Shown here: piece after piece, positions 10,450-20,965 of the stretch | How positions within the stretch are numbered: the stretch's first letter is position 1 | Layout of the letters: each line of letters starts with the position of its first letter | DNA from: Seison nebaliae | Taxonomy: Eukaryota; Rotifera; Pararotatoria; Seisonacea; Seisonidae | Length of the DNA: 45,876 nt | NCBI GenBank assembly: GCA_023231475.1 | Contig: JALJEE010001526.1 | Span: 1 to 45,876 of the forward strand | Reading direction: 5' to 3' | Position numbers and translations under genes: made by a program | Notes under the pieces: model-generated | Seen by the model: the letters and a program-made list of their open reading frames with translations, nothing else | Database searches by the model: none | Told to the model about the DNA's origin: nothing

Positions 10450-11552
10450 ATGGATGAGTGGATGCGGGGGAAATGCTTCAACTTATTTCTCTTTCTCCTC
10501 TTCTCCATCGAATTAGCATCGAGTGCGCTAATGATGAGACAATCTCGAGTGAGACGACCGAACGAACAATTTCTTTCATCGACCGCCGTTTGTTTCACTG
10601 AATTGATGAAGTTGAATGTGTGTCTCATCGTCTCGTTCATCATCGATCACGAATGTTCAATCAAACAATTCCAACGTCATCTTCATGATATTTGTGTGAA
10701 GAATTTCAACGAGACGATTCCAATGGTCATTCCATCATTCTTGTTCGCCATTCAAAATAACCTGATTTATATCGCCATCTCTCATTTGGACGCGGCAACT
10801 TATCAGGTTCGTCCATACTCACTTCTCTCACTACTTCACATCCCATTTGACAGATATCATCACAATTGAAAATATTAACAACTGCAATTTTCATGAGAAT
10901 AATTTTAAAGAAAATTTTCGGCTATCGATGGTTCGCTCTCTTCCTCCTTTTCATTGGAGTCGTCCTCATTCAAATGAATGCCATTCTATTCGAAATGGAA
11001 CAGCCGATCGCTGCCATCGCTAAACAATCCTCTCAGACCATCAAATACGATTCCACTTTCTTCCATCTACAATCGATCGATGATGGAATCGGATTGATTG
11101 CAGTTCTAATGGTAGCCGTACTTTCAGGCTTCTCTTCCGTCTACTTCGAATTATTATTGAAAAATACAAAATTATCTATTTGGCAACGGAATATTCAATT
11201 GAGTTCATTCGGTCTCATCTTTTCCATCACCTTTTCCCTCATCAGCGATGGTGAGGAGATCATCAAAAAAGGATTTCTTTATGGCTATGATTATTTCATC
11301 GTTTTGGTGATTATCTTACAGAGTATAGGCGGTCTATTAGTAGCCGCCGTCATAAAGTTTATGGACAACATAATGAAAGGTTATGCTATCAGTCTCTCTA
11401 ATATTCTCGTGTGCATCTTCACATACATTCTCTTACCCGATGATATACATCTAACATCTACTTTCTTTATTGGAGTGACTCTCATCACTATCTCCATCAT
11501 TCTTTATAATAAGATCACATTAAATACAGATGGACATAAACATATTGTATAA
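10450..11552 (+). CDS. nucleotide-sugar transporter, SLC35A type
   Basis: Exons 10450-10806 and 10854-11552 give 351 residues, within the family range. Removing the 47-nt intron joins DAATYQ to ISSQLKILTTAIF, the most conserved stretch of the SLC35A family (human ATYQVTYQLKILTTALF). About ten hydrophobic helices follow, with GYAISLSNILV near the end matching the conserved KGYAISLS region. Members carry UDP-galactose, UDP-GlcNAc or CMP-sialic acid into the Golgi in exchange for UMP or CMP. I cannot name the substrate from sequence alone. The ATG at 10450 is chosen as the first in frame. The gene runs tail to tail with NFX1, with 96 bp between stops. Confidence 0.9.
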
Positions 11553-11602
11553 AAAAAAAACACTTCTCCTTCACCTCAACGATTAAAATTATGGTTAATC
11601 AA

Positions 11603-11638
11603 TTTATTTATTCTGATAATATCAAATAAACATTTATT
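11603..11638. terminator. overlapping polyadenylation signals of convergent genes
   Basis: AATAAA at 11625-11630 serves the plus-strand transporter. TTTATT at 11603-11608 and 11633-11638 reads as AATAAA for NFX1 on the minus strand. The two transcripts therefore probably overlap at their 3' ends. Confidence 0.5.
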
Positions 11639-11648
11639 CAATCAATTA

Positions 11649-14600
11649 TCAATTCTCTGTACGTGTCTCCTCATCTTCTTCCTCCACATTTTTATTCTCT
11701 TGATTCTCCTCTTTCTCATCATCATTGAATAATAATTCATAACGATTATGATGTTTCACCGATTCTGTCTTCTTCTCATTATTAGTCACTTTCCGTTTAT
11801 TATCTTTAGAAAAATTTGGTATAAGTCGACTTCTGGTGGATGGAATAATTTCCTTTAATTGATTAGATGGAACGATGGAATTGGCTGTCGATCTAACGAC
11901 GATTGATATCCGATTCCATTTCTGATTAACTAACGACCGTTGAACGGATGTCGATTTATTCCATTGACATTTATTGTCACGAACATCAGTATATGGATTC
12001 ATTGCTTTCAATTTGCATAGATCACTCAACTCATAAATACATCGTCGTTGTTGTGGTTCGACAACGTTGGAAAAAGTGAATTCTTGATAGCAATCTCGTT
12101 CGTTAAATTTAGCGATTCGGAAAAGATTCTCTTCAACGAATTCATAATATTTCTCATCTTTTTCAAAGAATTCTTTCAAAAAATCTGAATATTTCACAAT
12201 CGAAGTAATTTTCGATAGATGATTGTTCTCTTGATTCGTTTGAAGAAGTAGATTGGAAATGATTTGTTCTTTCTCCGCCTGTTGACATGACTCATCACAT
12301 TCCAGAATTTTATTCATTTTATATTCGAGAACGATGTTACATTCGATCTCTTTCTTTCGTCTTCGACAACGACAATGACATTCTATCAAAAAACGACATC
12401 GATTCTCCTTCTCGTAAAGTTCACATTCGTAACTTTCCATTGTTCGGAATAAATGACAACGTTTTCCACATATATGGCCGCACAATTTCCTCTTCGTTAA
12501 GCACAATTGTTTGCAGATATGATTAGCATCCTCACATGGACCTTTATGGCATTTCTTCAAACAGAAATGCATTTCACACGCCAATTTTTTTTGACATAAT
12601 TCTGCACACGATACACCGTTCGTTCTCCATTTATGACATGTGATATAGTTGACCAGTCGATGATCTTTCTTCGCCAACTCTCTTGCTAATTGGAGAACTT
12701 CGGGTGAATGTAAATCGATTTCACCTGTATTACTGAAATAAAAGTTCTGTGCCATTTGATGATAAGCTAGCTCTTGATAATTCACGTGTCCACCTACACA
12801 AAATAATGGTATGACTTTTTCCGTACATTTCGGACAATCCTTTTCTGGATTATGACATGAATGTTTCGTTTCATGAGGACAATCCTTAGGAAGACTGCAA
12901 GGAAATTTACATTCGATATCTGGAGCACCACATGGAATTGGAGGTGGCATGATAGTTTCTTGACAGAAACATCGTCTCTCGACATACTCAAATTCGGGAC
13001 ATTTCTTACATTTATCTTTGTGACATGGTTCATTACATTCGTGTTTACCACAATTCAATGTTTTCCGACAAAACTTATGACATACGTGATAAATATCACT
13101 GCAACAAATATTTCCACATCGATGTTTTTGACAAGTAAGAAGGACATTACATTTCTTCCGACAATTCAAATTTTCCATCTTTCCGATTTGTGAACATTCC
13201 ACTTCCATCCATTTCTTCCCACAATTACATCGCACATGAATATTGGAGAGGAGAATGTTCGTTTTCGGATTTCTCACTTCACAAAATGGTTCACATTCGC
13301 CTGAAGCATGACAAATTTTCTGACAGTGATGTAACATTTTGATAATTTCGTTATCCACATATTTGTGTCGATTCATCGCTTTCTGATTCTTTTGTCCACA
13401 CTCCAACAGTTTCATACATTTATTCTCACAACGACCGATGGGATCAGTACACGACATTCGTTTCGTCTCCAATTCATCTTCTTTCACTTTCCCACAAAGA
13501 CACGTTTTCACATTCTCCATTGATAACGGACACGTACCACAATCACCATAATGACACGGTCGTTCACATACATGATTTGTGCAAGGCAACTCCTTCCCAC
13601 AAATTTCACTACACGCCCACCATCCCGTCTTCTTCGAACTTGTCAATGTTTCACCGCCTTTCTTGATGACTTGTGAATATTTCTTTCTTATTTCATCTGG
13701 TAATGAAGAGCAAATAATTTGTTTCGTTGATAAGGTTCTATGGGAGAAACATGGTAATCCGATTCTCATCTTCATTTCACACGGTTCACAATCCGATCCG
13801 TTTCGTTTGTGACACAATTCTTCACACGGATGCCCACATATTGGTAATGGTAAATCACATTGCTTCCCACAATTATACTCCTCATCAATCCACATCTTCT
13901 GTTCCGCCGCATTCAACGAACCAACACAACGAAACGGTTTCGACGTTTTCTCACATCGACATTTTTTCGTTATCATTCCACCACATGGTGGACAACCACC
14001 AGGATGACACAATTGATTACAACCATGTGGACATTTGTCATGTCGTTTCCTCTTGCACACTTCTCCGCAACTATGTGCATTTCGAAAAATGTTTCTTGGT
14101 AATTTCGTCGGATCTTTCTTCTTTCCACAGAAACAATAATATTTCAACTCATTCACCATCGTATCATATTCCGTATTGCATGATGGACATAACCATGTAT
14201 TCATTAAATTCACATTCTTCCCTTCATCATGTTCTCCTTCGTTATTCGTGATTGTTATTCGATTGAGTATTTCCTGCAATCTCGGATTTATCGACGACGC
14301 CATGTTGAGTTGCGGTGATTGTATCACATAATATCGTTGTTGACGTGAAGGCGGTTGAGTGGGCGCAATGGGGAATAACTGTGCATTATAGCCCGTTGCC
14401 TGTTTCCTTCGACTTTGCAACGATTCTTCTCGCCAACGAAAAATGCAGCAGATATGATAAGACTTATAACAAGTGGTACAACTCCAAATTGGTTGTAATC
14501 TCTCAATCACCGAACAACAAATGAGACATTCATATTGATTATCATTCAGTTCGTTCGTCATTATCGTCATATGATCATCATTCACACCCGTTCTTTTTAC

Positions 14601-14840
14601 CGAATGAATGTTTTCGTGACGGTTCGAATAATCATATCGTTTCTTCTCATTCCTTTTATCTACTTTTTGGACAGCATGATTTCTAGATGAAACTTTTACT
14701 GGCGGTTGTGATACTTCTTCGGGTGACGGATCTCTTATATCCAGAATGTATTTCTCTTTGTCTTTCAATTGTTGACGTATGAATGCTGCTCTCGCTTCAT
14801 CATCGTCATCATCGATGCGGTAACTTCGTTGTCGATTCAT
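11649..14840 (-). CDS. NFX1: NFX1 / shuttle craft-like NF-X1 zinc-finger protein
   Basis: An intronless frame of 1,063 residues from the first ATG (MNRQRSYRIDDDD). A RING-type cysteine cluster near residue 105 (ECLICCSVIERLQPIWSC) is the ubiquitin-ligase-like part. Many NF-X1 fingers follow, for example CHPGGCPPCG, CERPCHYGDCGTCP, CNEPCHKDKCKKCP and CLKKCHKGPC. Near residue 930 there is an R3H-like nucleic-acid-binding domain (QQRRCIYELSDLCKLKAM). NFX1 in vertebrates and shuttle craft in flies act in nuclear transcriptional or RNA control. In the R3H core the family sequence RRIVHEL is here RRCIYEL, so the histidine of R-x3-H has become tyrosine. The last 30 residues are acidic. Lack of introns over 3.2 kb contrasts with neighbours such as VAT1. 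Confidence 0.92.
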   Translation of the reverse strand: MNRQRSYRIDDDDDEARAAFIRQQLKDKEKYILDIRDPSPEEVSQPPVKVSSRNHAVQKVDKRNEKKRYDYSNRHENIHSVKRTGVNDDHMTIMTNELNDNQYECLICCSVIERLQPIWSCTTCYKSYHICCIFRWREESLQSRRKQATGYNAQLFPIAPTQPPSRQQRYYVIQSPQLNMASSINPRLQEILNRITITNNEGEHDEGKNVNLMNTWLCPSCNTEYDTMVNELKYYCFCGKKKDPTKLPRNIFRNAHSCGEVCKRKRHDKCPHGCNQLCHPGGCPPCGGMITKKCRCEKTSKPFRCVGSLNAAEQKMWIDEEYNCGKQCDLPLPICGHPCEELCHKRNGSDCEPCEMKMRIGLPCFSHRTLSTKQIICSSLPDEIRKKYSQVIKKGGETLTSSKKTGWWACSEICGKELPCTNHVCERPCHYGDCGTCPLSMENVKTCLCGKVKEDELETKRMSCTDPIGRCENKCMKLLECGQKNQKAMNRHKYVDNEIIKMLHHCQKICHASGECEPFCEVRNPKTNILLSNIHVRCNCGKKWMEVECSQIGKMENLNCRKKCNVLLTCQKHRCGNICCSDIYHVCHKFCRKTLNCGKHECNEPCHKDKCKKCPEFEYVERRCFCQETIMPPPIPCGAPDIECKFPCSLPKDCPHETKHSCHNPEKDCPKCTEKVIPLFCVGGHVNYQELAYHQMAQNFYFSNTGEIDLHSPEVLQLARELAKKDHRLVNYITCHKWRTNGVSCAELCQKKLACEMHFCLKKCHKGPCEDANHICKQLCLTKRKLCGHICGKRCHLFRTMESYECELYEKENRCRFLIECHCRCRRRKKEIECNIVLEYKMNKILECDESCQQAEKEQIISNLLLQTNQENNHLSKITSIVKYSDFLKEFFEKDEKYYEFVEENLFRIAKFNERDCYQEFTFSNVVEPQQRRCIYELSDLCKLKAMNPYTDVRDNKCQWNKSTSVQRSLVNQKWNRISIVVRSTANSIVPSNQLKEIIPSTRSRLIPNFSKDNKRKVTNNEKKTESVKHHNRYELLFNDDEKEENQENKNVEEEDEETRTEN

Positions 14841-15780
14841 TCTTCTCTTCAATCTAATCAAACTATTTCTCTTTTGAGAATCAAACTAATAAACTTTTCA
14901 CTCCTTCACCCATATATATATATATATATATCTACTTCTTTCACAACGCCAAAATGCCAATTATTCGAATGTTTTCGTCACATCAATCATATTCCTTAAT
15001 CAATCTCTCCAAATCATATGAATTATAAAGAAATATTTTAAGATTTAGCTCCATTTTCTATCAACCTCTTTTCAATTGTTTAAAAATTTTATTTTCAAAA
15101 TTAATTTCATCTTCATCACTTATCATTTCGATTAGCATCAGTTACACTTAATTCATTTAATTCACTATCATCATTAAATTTATTATTCCATTGAAATTTT
15201 ATTTTCCTTTATGACCTATCACATGATGTATGTACTATCATTCTATCTCTAATGTCATCTTCCCTGTAAATGAGAAGGAAAACATTTCGATTGATCATTT
15301 GAATCGAATGAGGAAGAAACCATAAAAATCTCGTCCTAACGGAATGAATACATTCTCTAAAATGCACAATTAATAAAAAAATTTCATAGACATTTCGATT
15401 TAAATACTTCTAATTCATTCTCAAATAATCGAAGTATTCTATGAGTATTTAAGATATTTTCTTTATCACATTTAGTTAATTAGATAATTGAGTCTGATTA
15501 AGAGAATGAATTAAAAAAGAAACCATCAATATGGTACAACAATATTATCTGTACAATCTTATTCGATGTATTCAGGAAAATGAATGATGTCATGTTCCGA
15601 ATAAATATTGGACACCTTCTAAAATAACTATTCTCCATTCATCATACAAATTGAAGGAATGTGTTCTGACAAATTAAAAAAATTTCATTATCTCCCATTC
15701 GATTGAAGGAGAATTTGAAGTACGTCGTCTCCATCATATTGAACAACTTCCTTCCTTCAGATAATCGTCATAGTAACCGA
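14841..15780. other. divergent intergenic region
   Basis: Between the 5' ends of NFX1 and the next plus-strand gene. One candidate early exon is at 15588-15596 (M N D, joined to about 15709), but its splice sites are weak. Otherwise I see no gene. Confidence 0.4.
14912..14931. repeat. TA dinucleotide microsatellite
   Basis: About ten alternating A/T pairs, 70 bp upstream of the NFX1 start codon. It may simply be a repeat, or overlap a TATA-like promoter. Confidence 0.85.
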
Positions 15781-18478
15781 ATGATTATCATCAATTCCAT
15801 TTCTATTTCTACAAACGATAGAAAGAAAATATACAATCAAAATTATCATTTATCCAAAAACCCAATGAGACTACTGAAAACTTTTAAAATTTCTCATCAA
15901 GAAGACAAGAAAACTGATAATCCGTCGGATGATCACACCAGATTATTCGACTCAAATTTCCCACCTAATATTTCGTCGGTGGTTGGTGTGTATTGTGGTC
16001 AGACGAAAGCGATCAATTATAGTTTCTGTAAAATCGAAGTTCATCCATTTTCTCATTCTCATTTACTTTTCCATCTTTTTCATTTCCATTTTTATCATTT
16101 CACAGGAATTTAACAAATGGAATAAAAGTAAGATCATGAAAATGATTCGTCATCTCAAAACTTATTATTCGGCAGATAATTGGAATCAAATTATTTATGA
16201 ATATTTCTCCCAATCTACAAAATTGTTTGATGAGATAATGAATTTGACGGAAAAAACGAAGAATTATCGATATCGACGAGAATCGTTGAGTAAAACGAAA
16301 GAAGGTTGCTTTCTCTTCCATTCATTCAATTCTCATTCTCTCTTCTCTCAAGTGATCAATAGTCAAACATCACAAAATCATCAGGTGTCGGGTATCGATA
16401 TTTTTTGTGCATTACTCGTACGACATACTCCGTTTATTAATCAAATTCGATGTAATATGGTGAAGGCGATTGAGAATGATTCCAGTAAATATTTTTTTAT
16501 AACATATTTCTATAAAATGTTTTCAGAATATTTTCGAATATTTCTCTCAATTTTTGGTTTCATTTACTGCGTTGAATTGGACGACTATATGATTTTCGAC
16601 AAACAAGTTGATTCGTGTCCTCTTTCCAAGAATCTCTGGGCGGCACTTTTACTAAAATGTATTTGCAAGACGCAGTTTTCGTATGACGATGCCGAAGATA
16701 TTCATCCGTTTGACATCTTTGCCATCATCATCGATCAAGCAATCATCGAATTCGTCACTTTGGATTCTATGAAATCTGTCAATCTTCTCATTTCTACTTT
16801 CTTCGAACTTGAGTTAACTTCTACTCATTTCTCATCAACTTACAATTTTTCAGGGCTGTCATGTTCCTCATCGGATTCCGTCGTGTACGAAAAATTACAT
16901 CAATCTCAATTGAAAAACAAATGCTTGAATGTGACGAGTTTAATTTCCTTTATGAAATTTTTAAATTAATATTTTTTTCATGAAATCCTCAACCATATGA
17001 TTTTAGTTGTAAACATTATTTTAAAAATTTGATCGGTTGTCGATTATTAGTCATCATTCAACCCAATAGTATTATCGTTCATCCCGACGCATCAATATTA
17101 TCCGATCTCATTCTCATCACAAACAAGTTGACGAGCGAACCAGGAATTAGACGTTCGAAGAAAATATCGAAATGTGAATGTCCCAAACCGTTAACAGAAA
17201 TCTTGAACGAAGATAATGTCAATTATCGTCTGAGTTTATGTGTAGAGAAGAATATTCAGACGAGTCACACGTTGGACGAGAAGATTGAATCGAAAGAAAC
17301 ACGAGATAAATCGTTGAAACGGAAAGAATATGTTCGTCTCAATTCCATCGATTTCCGTTTGAGTTCCAGGAATTCTGATTCCAGTCTCTCCACCGAAATG
17401 GACAGTGGTAGCCCAATCGACTTCACCGATTATTGGACCATCTTTCCTGATTGTGACACCATGAATAATGTGAATGGAAGTAAAATATTTTGGACGGAAT
17501 CGCGAAGTTGGTTACAATTAGCGAAAAATCAGAAATTCATTCGAAACGATTATCGATTATCGATTGATATCGATAGTTTAGCCGTTCGAATTCCATTCGT
17601 CATATCTGAAGACAAAGTAATTTGTCGTGATAATTCGAGAACGTTATTGTTCGTCTCTTTGACGCATATGACGAAAGATGTTGCAACCAAACAAATGAAA
17701 CCGGAAAGTCAAACGAAAAATTTATATATGAAATTAGGATTCTGTGTCACTAAAGTTAACCACTTTATTCAATACTTATTCAATTTATTCATATTTATTA
17801 CTACTTAAATTTAATTCAATAGATCAATGACGGAATCCTGCGATATGGTAAGGAGAAAATCGTTTTGGATTCCATCGATTTACTCCATCAAAATCGAGCA
17901 AGTTATGTCAAATCGATATTTTTAGAGAAAGGTTCTTATTATCTTTGGCCTTATTATATTCCATTCTGCATACTTCCTCGTATGCTCAATCGGGAACGAG
18001 TGGAAGAAATCGAATTCGAACGATCCAAATTATTCATAGCTGAAGAACGGAAATCCATCACTTCTAACGATCTCAATCTTATGATTCAGTTGATAGTGCC
18101 GAGTAAGAGAACTATGGCGAACATGAGGAACTCTTCAAAAAATTCTTTGATTGGACGTTCGTCATTGGTGGATTATCAATTGGAACAACGATTAACTCAA
18201 TTATTAAATCATCTTCAAGAGCAGATGAGTTTAATAGATGGCGCTCCAAAAATTTGGATGCCATCCCCCCGAATTCAAGCTAAGTTCATGATGGACAAGG
18301 AAATAATGACAAAAATTTATTTTCCTAATTTGGAGAATTATATTACCGTTCAACCGGAAAAGAAACAAATTCAATTTTTTCTCCTTTCCGACACGGAGAA
18401 ACAGGACACGAATTGGTAATTTTTTTTTCTACGATCGAAATCTTTCTCCAATCTCATCTTTTCAGTGTCATCAGTTAA
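15781..18478 (+). CDS. unrecognised multi-exon protein (786 aa model)
   Basis: Model exons: 15781-16038, 16106-16484, 16527-16812, 16854-16937, 17007-17754, 17823-18415 and 18466-18478. All seven joins keep the frame, and removing introns turns poor stretches into protein-like ones. The start is the first in-frame ATG; the frame is open upstream to 15670, so 5' exons may be missing. The first half is helical and hydrophobic (LLISTFFELEAVMFLIGF). The middle has a charged linker and a serine-rich stretch (RNSDSSLSTEMDSGSP). The last third is beta-rich, then helical. No zinc finger, kinase, membrane or signal sequence was seen. A very weak likeness to the core of folliculin-interacting proteins came to mind, but I would not rely on it. 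Confidence 0.6.
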
Positions 18479-18544
18479 ATCAGGAAATGGAAGAGAGAAA
18501 TGAAAATTAATTTGACGATTCTTTTGTTTTCGTTTTTTTCGAAT

Positions 18545-18550
18545 AATAAA
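18545..18550 (+). terminator. polyadenylation signal AATAAA
   Basis: Located 67 bp after the preceding stop and 58 bp before the next ATG, so transcript ends and starts nearly touch. Confidence 0.45.
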
Positions 18551-18607
18551 AAAAGTCGATTCATTTAAATCGAATATTTTAATTTCTTCTTTTTGTTCTA
18601 TTCAATC

Positions 18608-19082
18608 ATGCGTCGATCGAGTTTAGCCTCTACGAGTAAGACAACTAAGACTAAACGTAGTGTGAGTACTCCGACTAAGAATAAGGGTCAGTTAAATCAT
18701 ATCATCGAATTGAGACCATGTTTATTGCCGAGTGAAACATTGACGGCGTTGTCGCCGCCACATATTCTATTTTCTCGAATGGATCGAATGCAGAGACGGA
18801 GTATGTTCAAAGAATTGAAGTATATGCCGAAAGCACTTCGAGAGAAGGTAGAGGGTCGACTAGATGAGAAATCGTTATATCAATTCAATCTCCTCAAACA
18901 TTATATGCAATTTAATGAATTATTCTTACATCAATTTATGATTCCAAGTTCGATTAATTTCACGAAATTAATCGGATTAATTTCCATTTTTAGCGAGTAT
19001 TATTGAATTGTATTGGAAAATGATGTTGGACGAAAAAACGAAAACGTCGAAGAATAGCAATGGATCTGTGAAGAAAAATTGA
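18608..19082 (+). CDS. small basic protein, unrecognised
   Basis: Exons 18608-18947 and 18994-19082 (46-nt intron with a GTT donor) give 142 residues. The first 30 residues are a Ser/Thr/Lys-rich basic tail (MRRSSLASTSKTTKTKRS), and the C-terminus is Lys-rich (SNGSVKKN). The middle is helical, with LLPSETLTALSPPHILFSRM and a run of Arg/Lys around FKELKYMPKALREKVEGRL. Splicing removes a premature stop and yields FMIPTSIIELYWKMMLDEK. It is the middle member of three closely spaced plus-strand genes. A nuclear or chromatin-associated role would suit the composition, but I recognise no family. Confidence 0.6.
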
Positions 19083-19172
19083 AGTGAAAATGGAAATTGA
19101 AAACTGATTTCTATTTTCGTCTTTTAATTTCATTTCTCTCCTTCACATTTAAACGAATAGAAATACATTCAA

Positions 19173-19178
19173 AATAAA
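19173..19178 (+). terminator. polyadenylation signal AATAAA
   Basis: Between the small basic gene and the next one, 73 bp before the next ATG. Confidence 0.45.
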
Positions 19179-19250
19179 CATTTCCATCATTTCAATTTAC
19201 GAATTTCATACAATTTTATTTGATTCAACATTTCTTTTGTGTTCGACCAA

Positions 19251-20714
19251 ATGGCTTTCGAGAAAGAGGACTATAAACTCATCAACGACGGTCTCATTCT
19301 AGAGGTACGTTTACCAGAAACTAATCCGGATCTCCAAATCATCAAAGATCGATTGATTTCCCTCACCGGTTCGGATTTGATTCAGCTCAATAATTCGGCG
19401 TATATAAAGAATTTGGCGAAGCAACTCGATAACAATTTCCAAGTTCTTTCTTAACTGGAATGATATTCTCATTCTTTCCAGTTGTCATTCAAGTCGAAAA
19501 TCGATAACTTAATATTGGAGGAACAGAAAAGATATAAGAGATATCGATTGAATAGAAGTTATAGTGACGAAATGGAACAGGCAGTCAGCCGTAAAGATTC
19601 CGGTTTCCATTCCATCGAATCCACAGTACAACCGAACAAGAAAGATGTTGATAAGAGAAAAGATTTATTAATTCTCATCAAAGTTTTAACTCTTCTCTTT
19701 TACGTAAGTAAAGGTTTCAATGGTTTCATTTTTCAAGAAACAATTGGAACAAATAGAGAAAGGTAAAGTGAAAAAGAAGCCGCATCCACCGGTCGAACCG
19801 TTAACGAATCAATTCTGTAATTTCGAGTTGGAAGCAAAAGTTGATAATTTCCGTCTTATCAGTTCTTCTAAAGAAGTTCAACTTTTTGTAGAAAAAAGAA
19901 CAAATTCGTGATTTCTTATGGAAGATGGACGAGGAAGCGATTCAGCAGAAAATTGAGCGAATTGATAACTTGTTCAAGCCGCAAACGGCTGACCTCAAAT
20001 ATCGGAAACAATTGGAGCAGACTCGAGTTTCGATCAAAAATTTCGTTCCATTTAACCGTTCTCCAATTTTAGACAACGAAAGAATTATTCAAATTAGCCG
20101 ATGAGATTGTTGAGTACAAGAAACCAAGTAAGGTAATAAAGGGTTCTATCACTCAAACCTTAGACGGTCGCGAACAAAAGAAAACGGCAAATTTCAAGAA
20201 GTTGGTCCAATCGAGAGATTCGAAGACGGAAGACATTCGAGAAAGTTTCGACGCCATCGGTTTGTCTTCATTTTCATCATTTTCCGAATGAATTATTCTT
20301 CTCTATAGAACCTGAATCACATGACGACGCTGTACCGGTTAGAGAGGTTAGTACAATCATGTGAATGGTGAGAGAAAACGATGATTAATGAATTGCAGAC
20401 GGAATCGGAGAATCTAGAAGAGAAGGAATTGAAGAATAAGAACGCCATGGAGAATGCGATGGACAAGGAGTTTCCATTTCTTTATTTATTCTTTCAACAC
20501 ACACTCCTCATTTCCACGATTTAGTGTAAGTGATTTGAGTATTACACCCGTCGAATCCACAATCGAAGTGGATAAAGTAGAAGTGGAAGAAGAAGGAGAA
20601 AAAGAAGGAGAAAAAGAAGAAGAAGTAAAAGAAGAAGAAATAAAAGAAGAAGTAAAAGAAGGAGAAAAGGAAGGAGGAGAAGCGGAGAAAGAAGAAGAGA
20701 ATGAAGCAACTTGA
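19251..20714 (+). CDS. unrecognised charged protein with beta-TrCP-type degron (371 aa)
   Basis: Eight short exons: 19251-19442, 19482-19682, 19738-19839, 19892-20026, 20073-20259, 20309-20346, 20399-20469 and 20525-20714. All phases agree and all seven donors start GTT. The N-terminal 60 residues look folded (LILEVRLPETNPDLQIIKDR). Residues 103-108 are DSGFHS, matching the DSGxxS phosphodegron bound by beta-TrCP in beta-catenin and IkB. A helical middle (KKEQIRDFLWKMDEEAIQQK) suggests a coiled coil. The last 45 residues are almost pure Glu/Lys/Gly, coded by a GAA/AAG-rich run. No catalytic motif is visible and I recognise no family. A regulated, unstable adaptor or scaffold is only an inference from the degron. 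Confidence 0.65.
20570..20711 (+). repeat. GAA/AAG low-complexity coding repeat
   Basis: Purine-rich sequence encoding the Glu/Lys tail of the gene above. Length is likely to vary between strains through slippage. Confidence 0.7.
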
Positions 20715-20965
20715 ATTATTGAGATTTTGATTGAGAAAGGAAAAAGAACGATGAGATTGATTAAATGTTTGGATAGAAAATTAGAAATTCGAATAAATTT
20801 TAGATGAATTTTGATGGTTTTCTCAGGTGAAGGACTGACTTCTAGAAAAAAGTTGTTTGGTGAAAATGATCTTAAACTAAAAATAAGAAGAAATTTTCCT
20901 TAAATTTCCTGTCACAAATTCAAGAAGAGACACAAGTAAATACATGAGAGAAAGTGTTTTCATCG

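Noticed and set aside
19876-19891. A 16-nt intron in the degron gene
   Set aside because: Too short for any intron in the window; the 52-nt intron 19840-19891 keeps the same phase.
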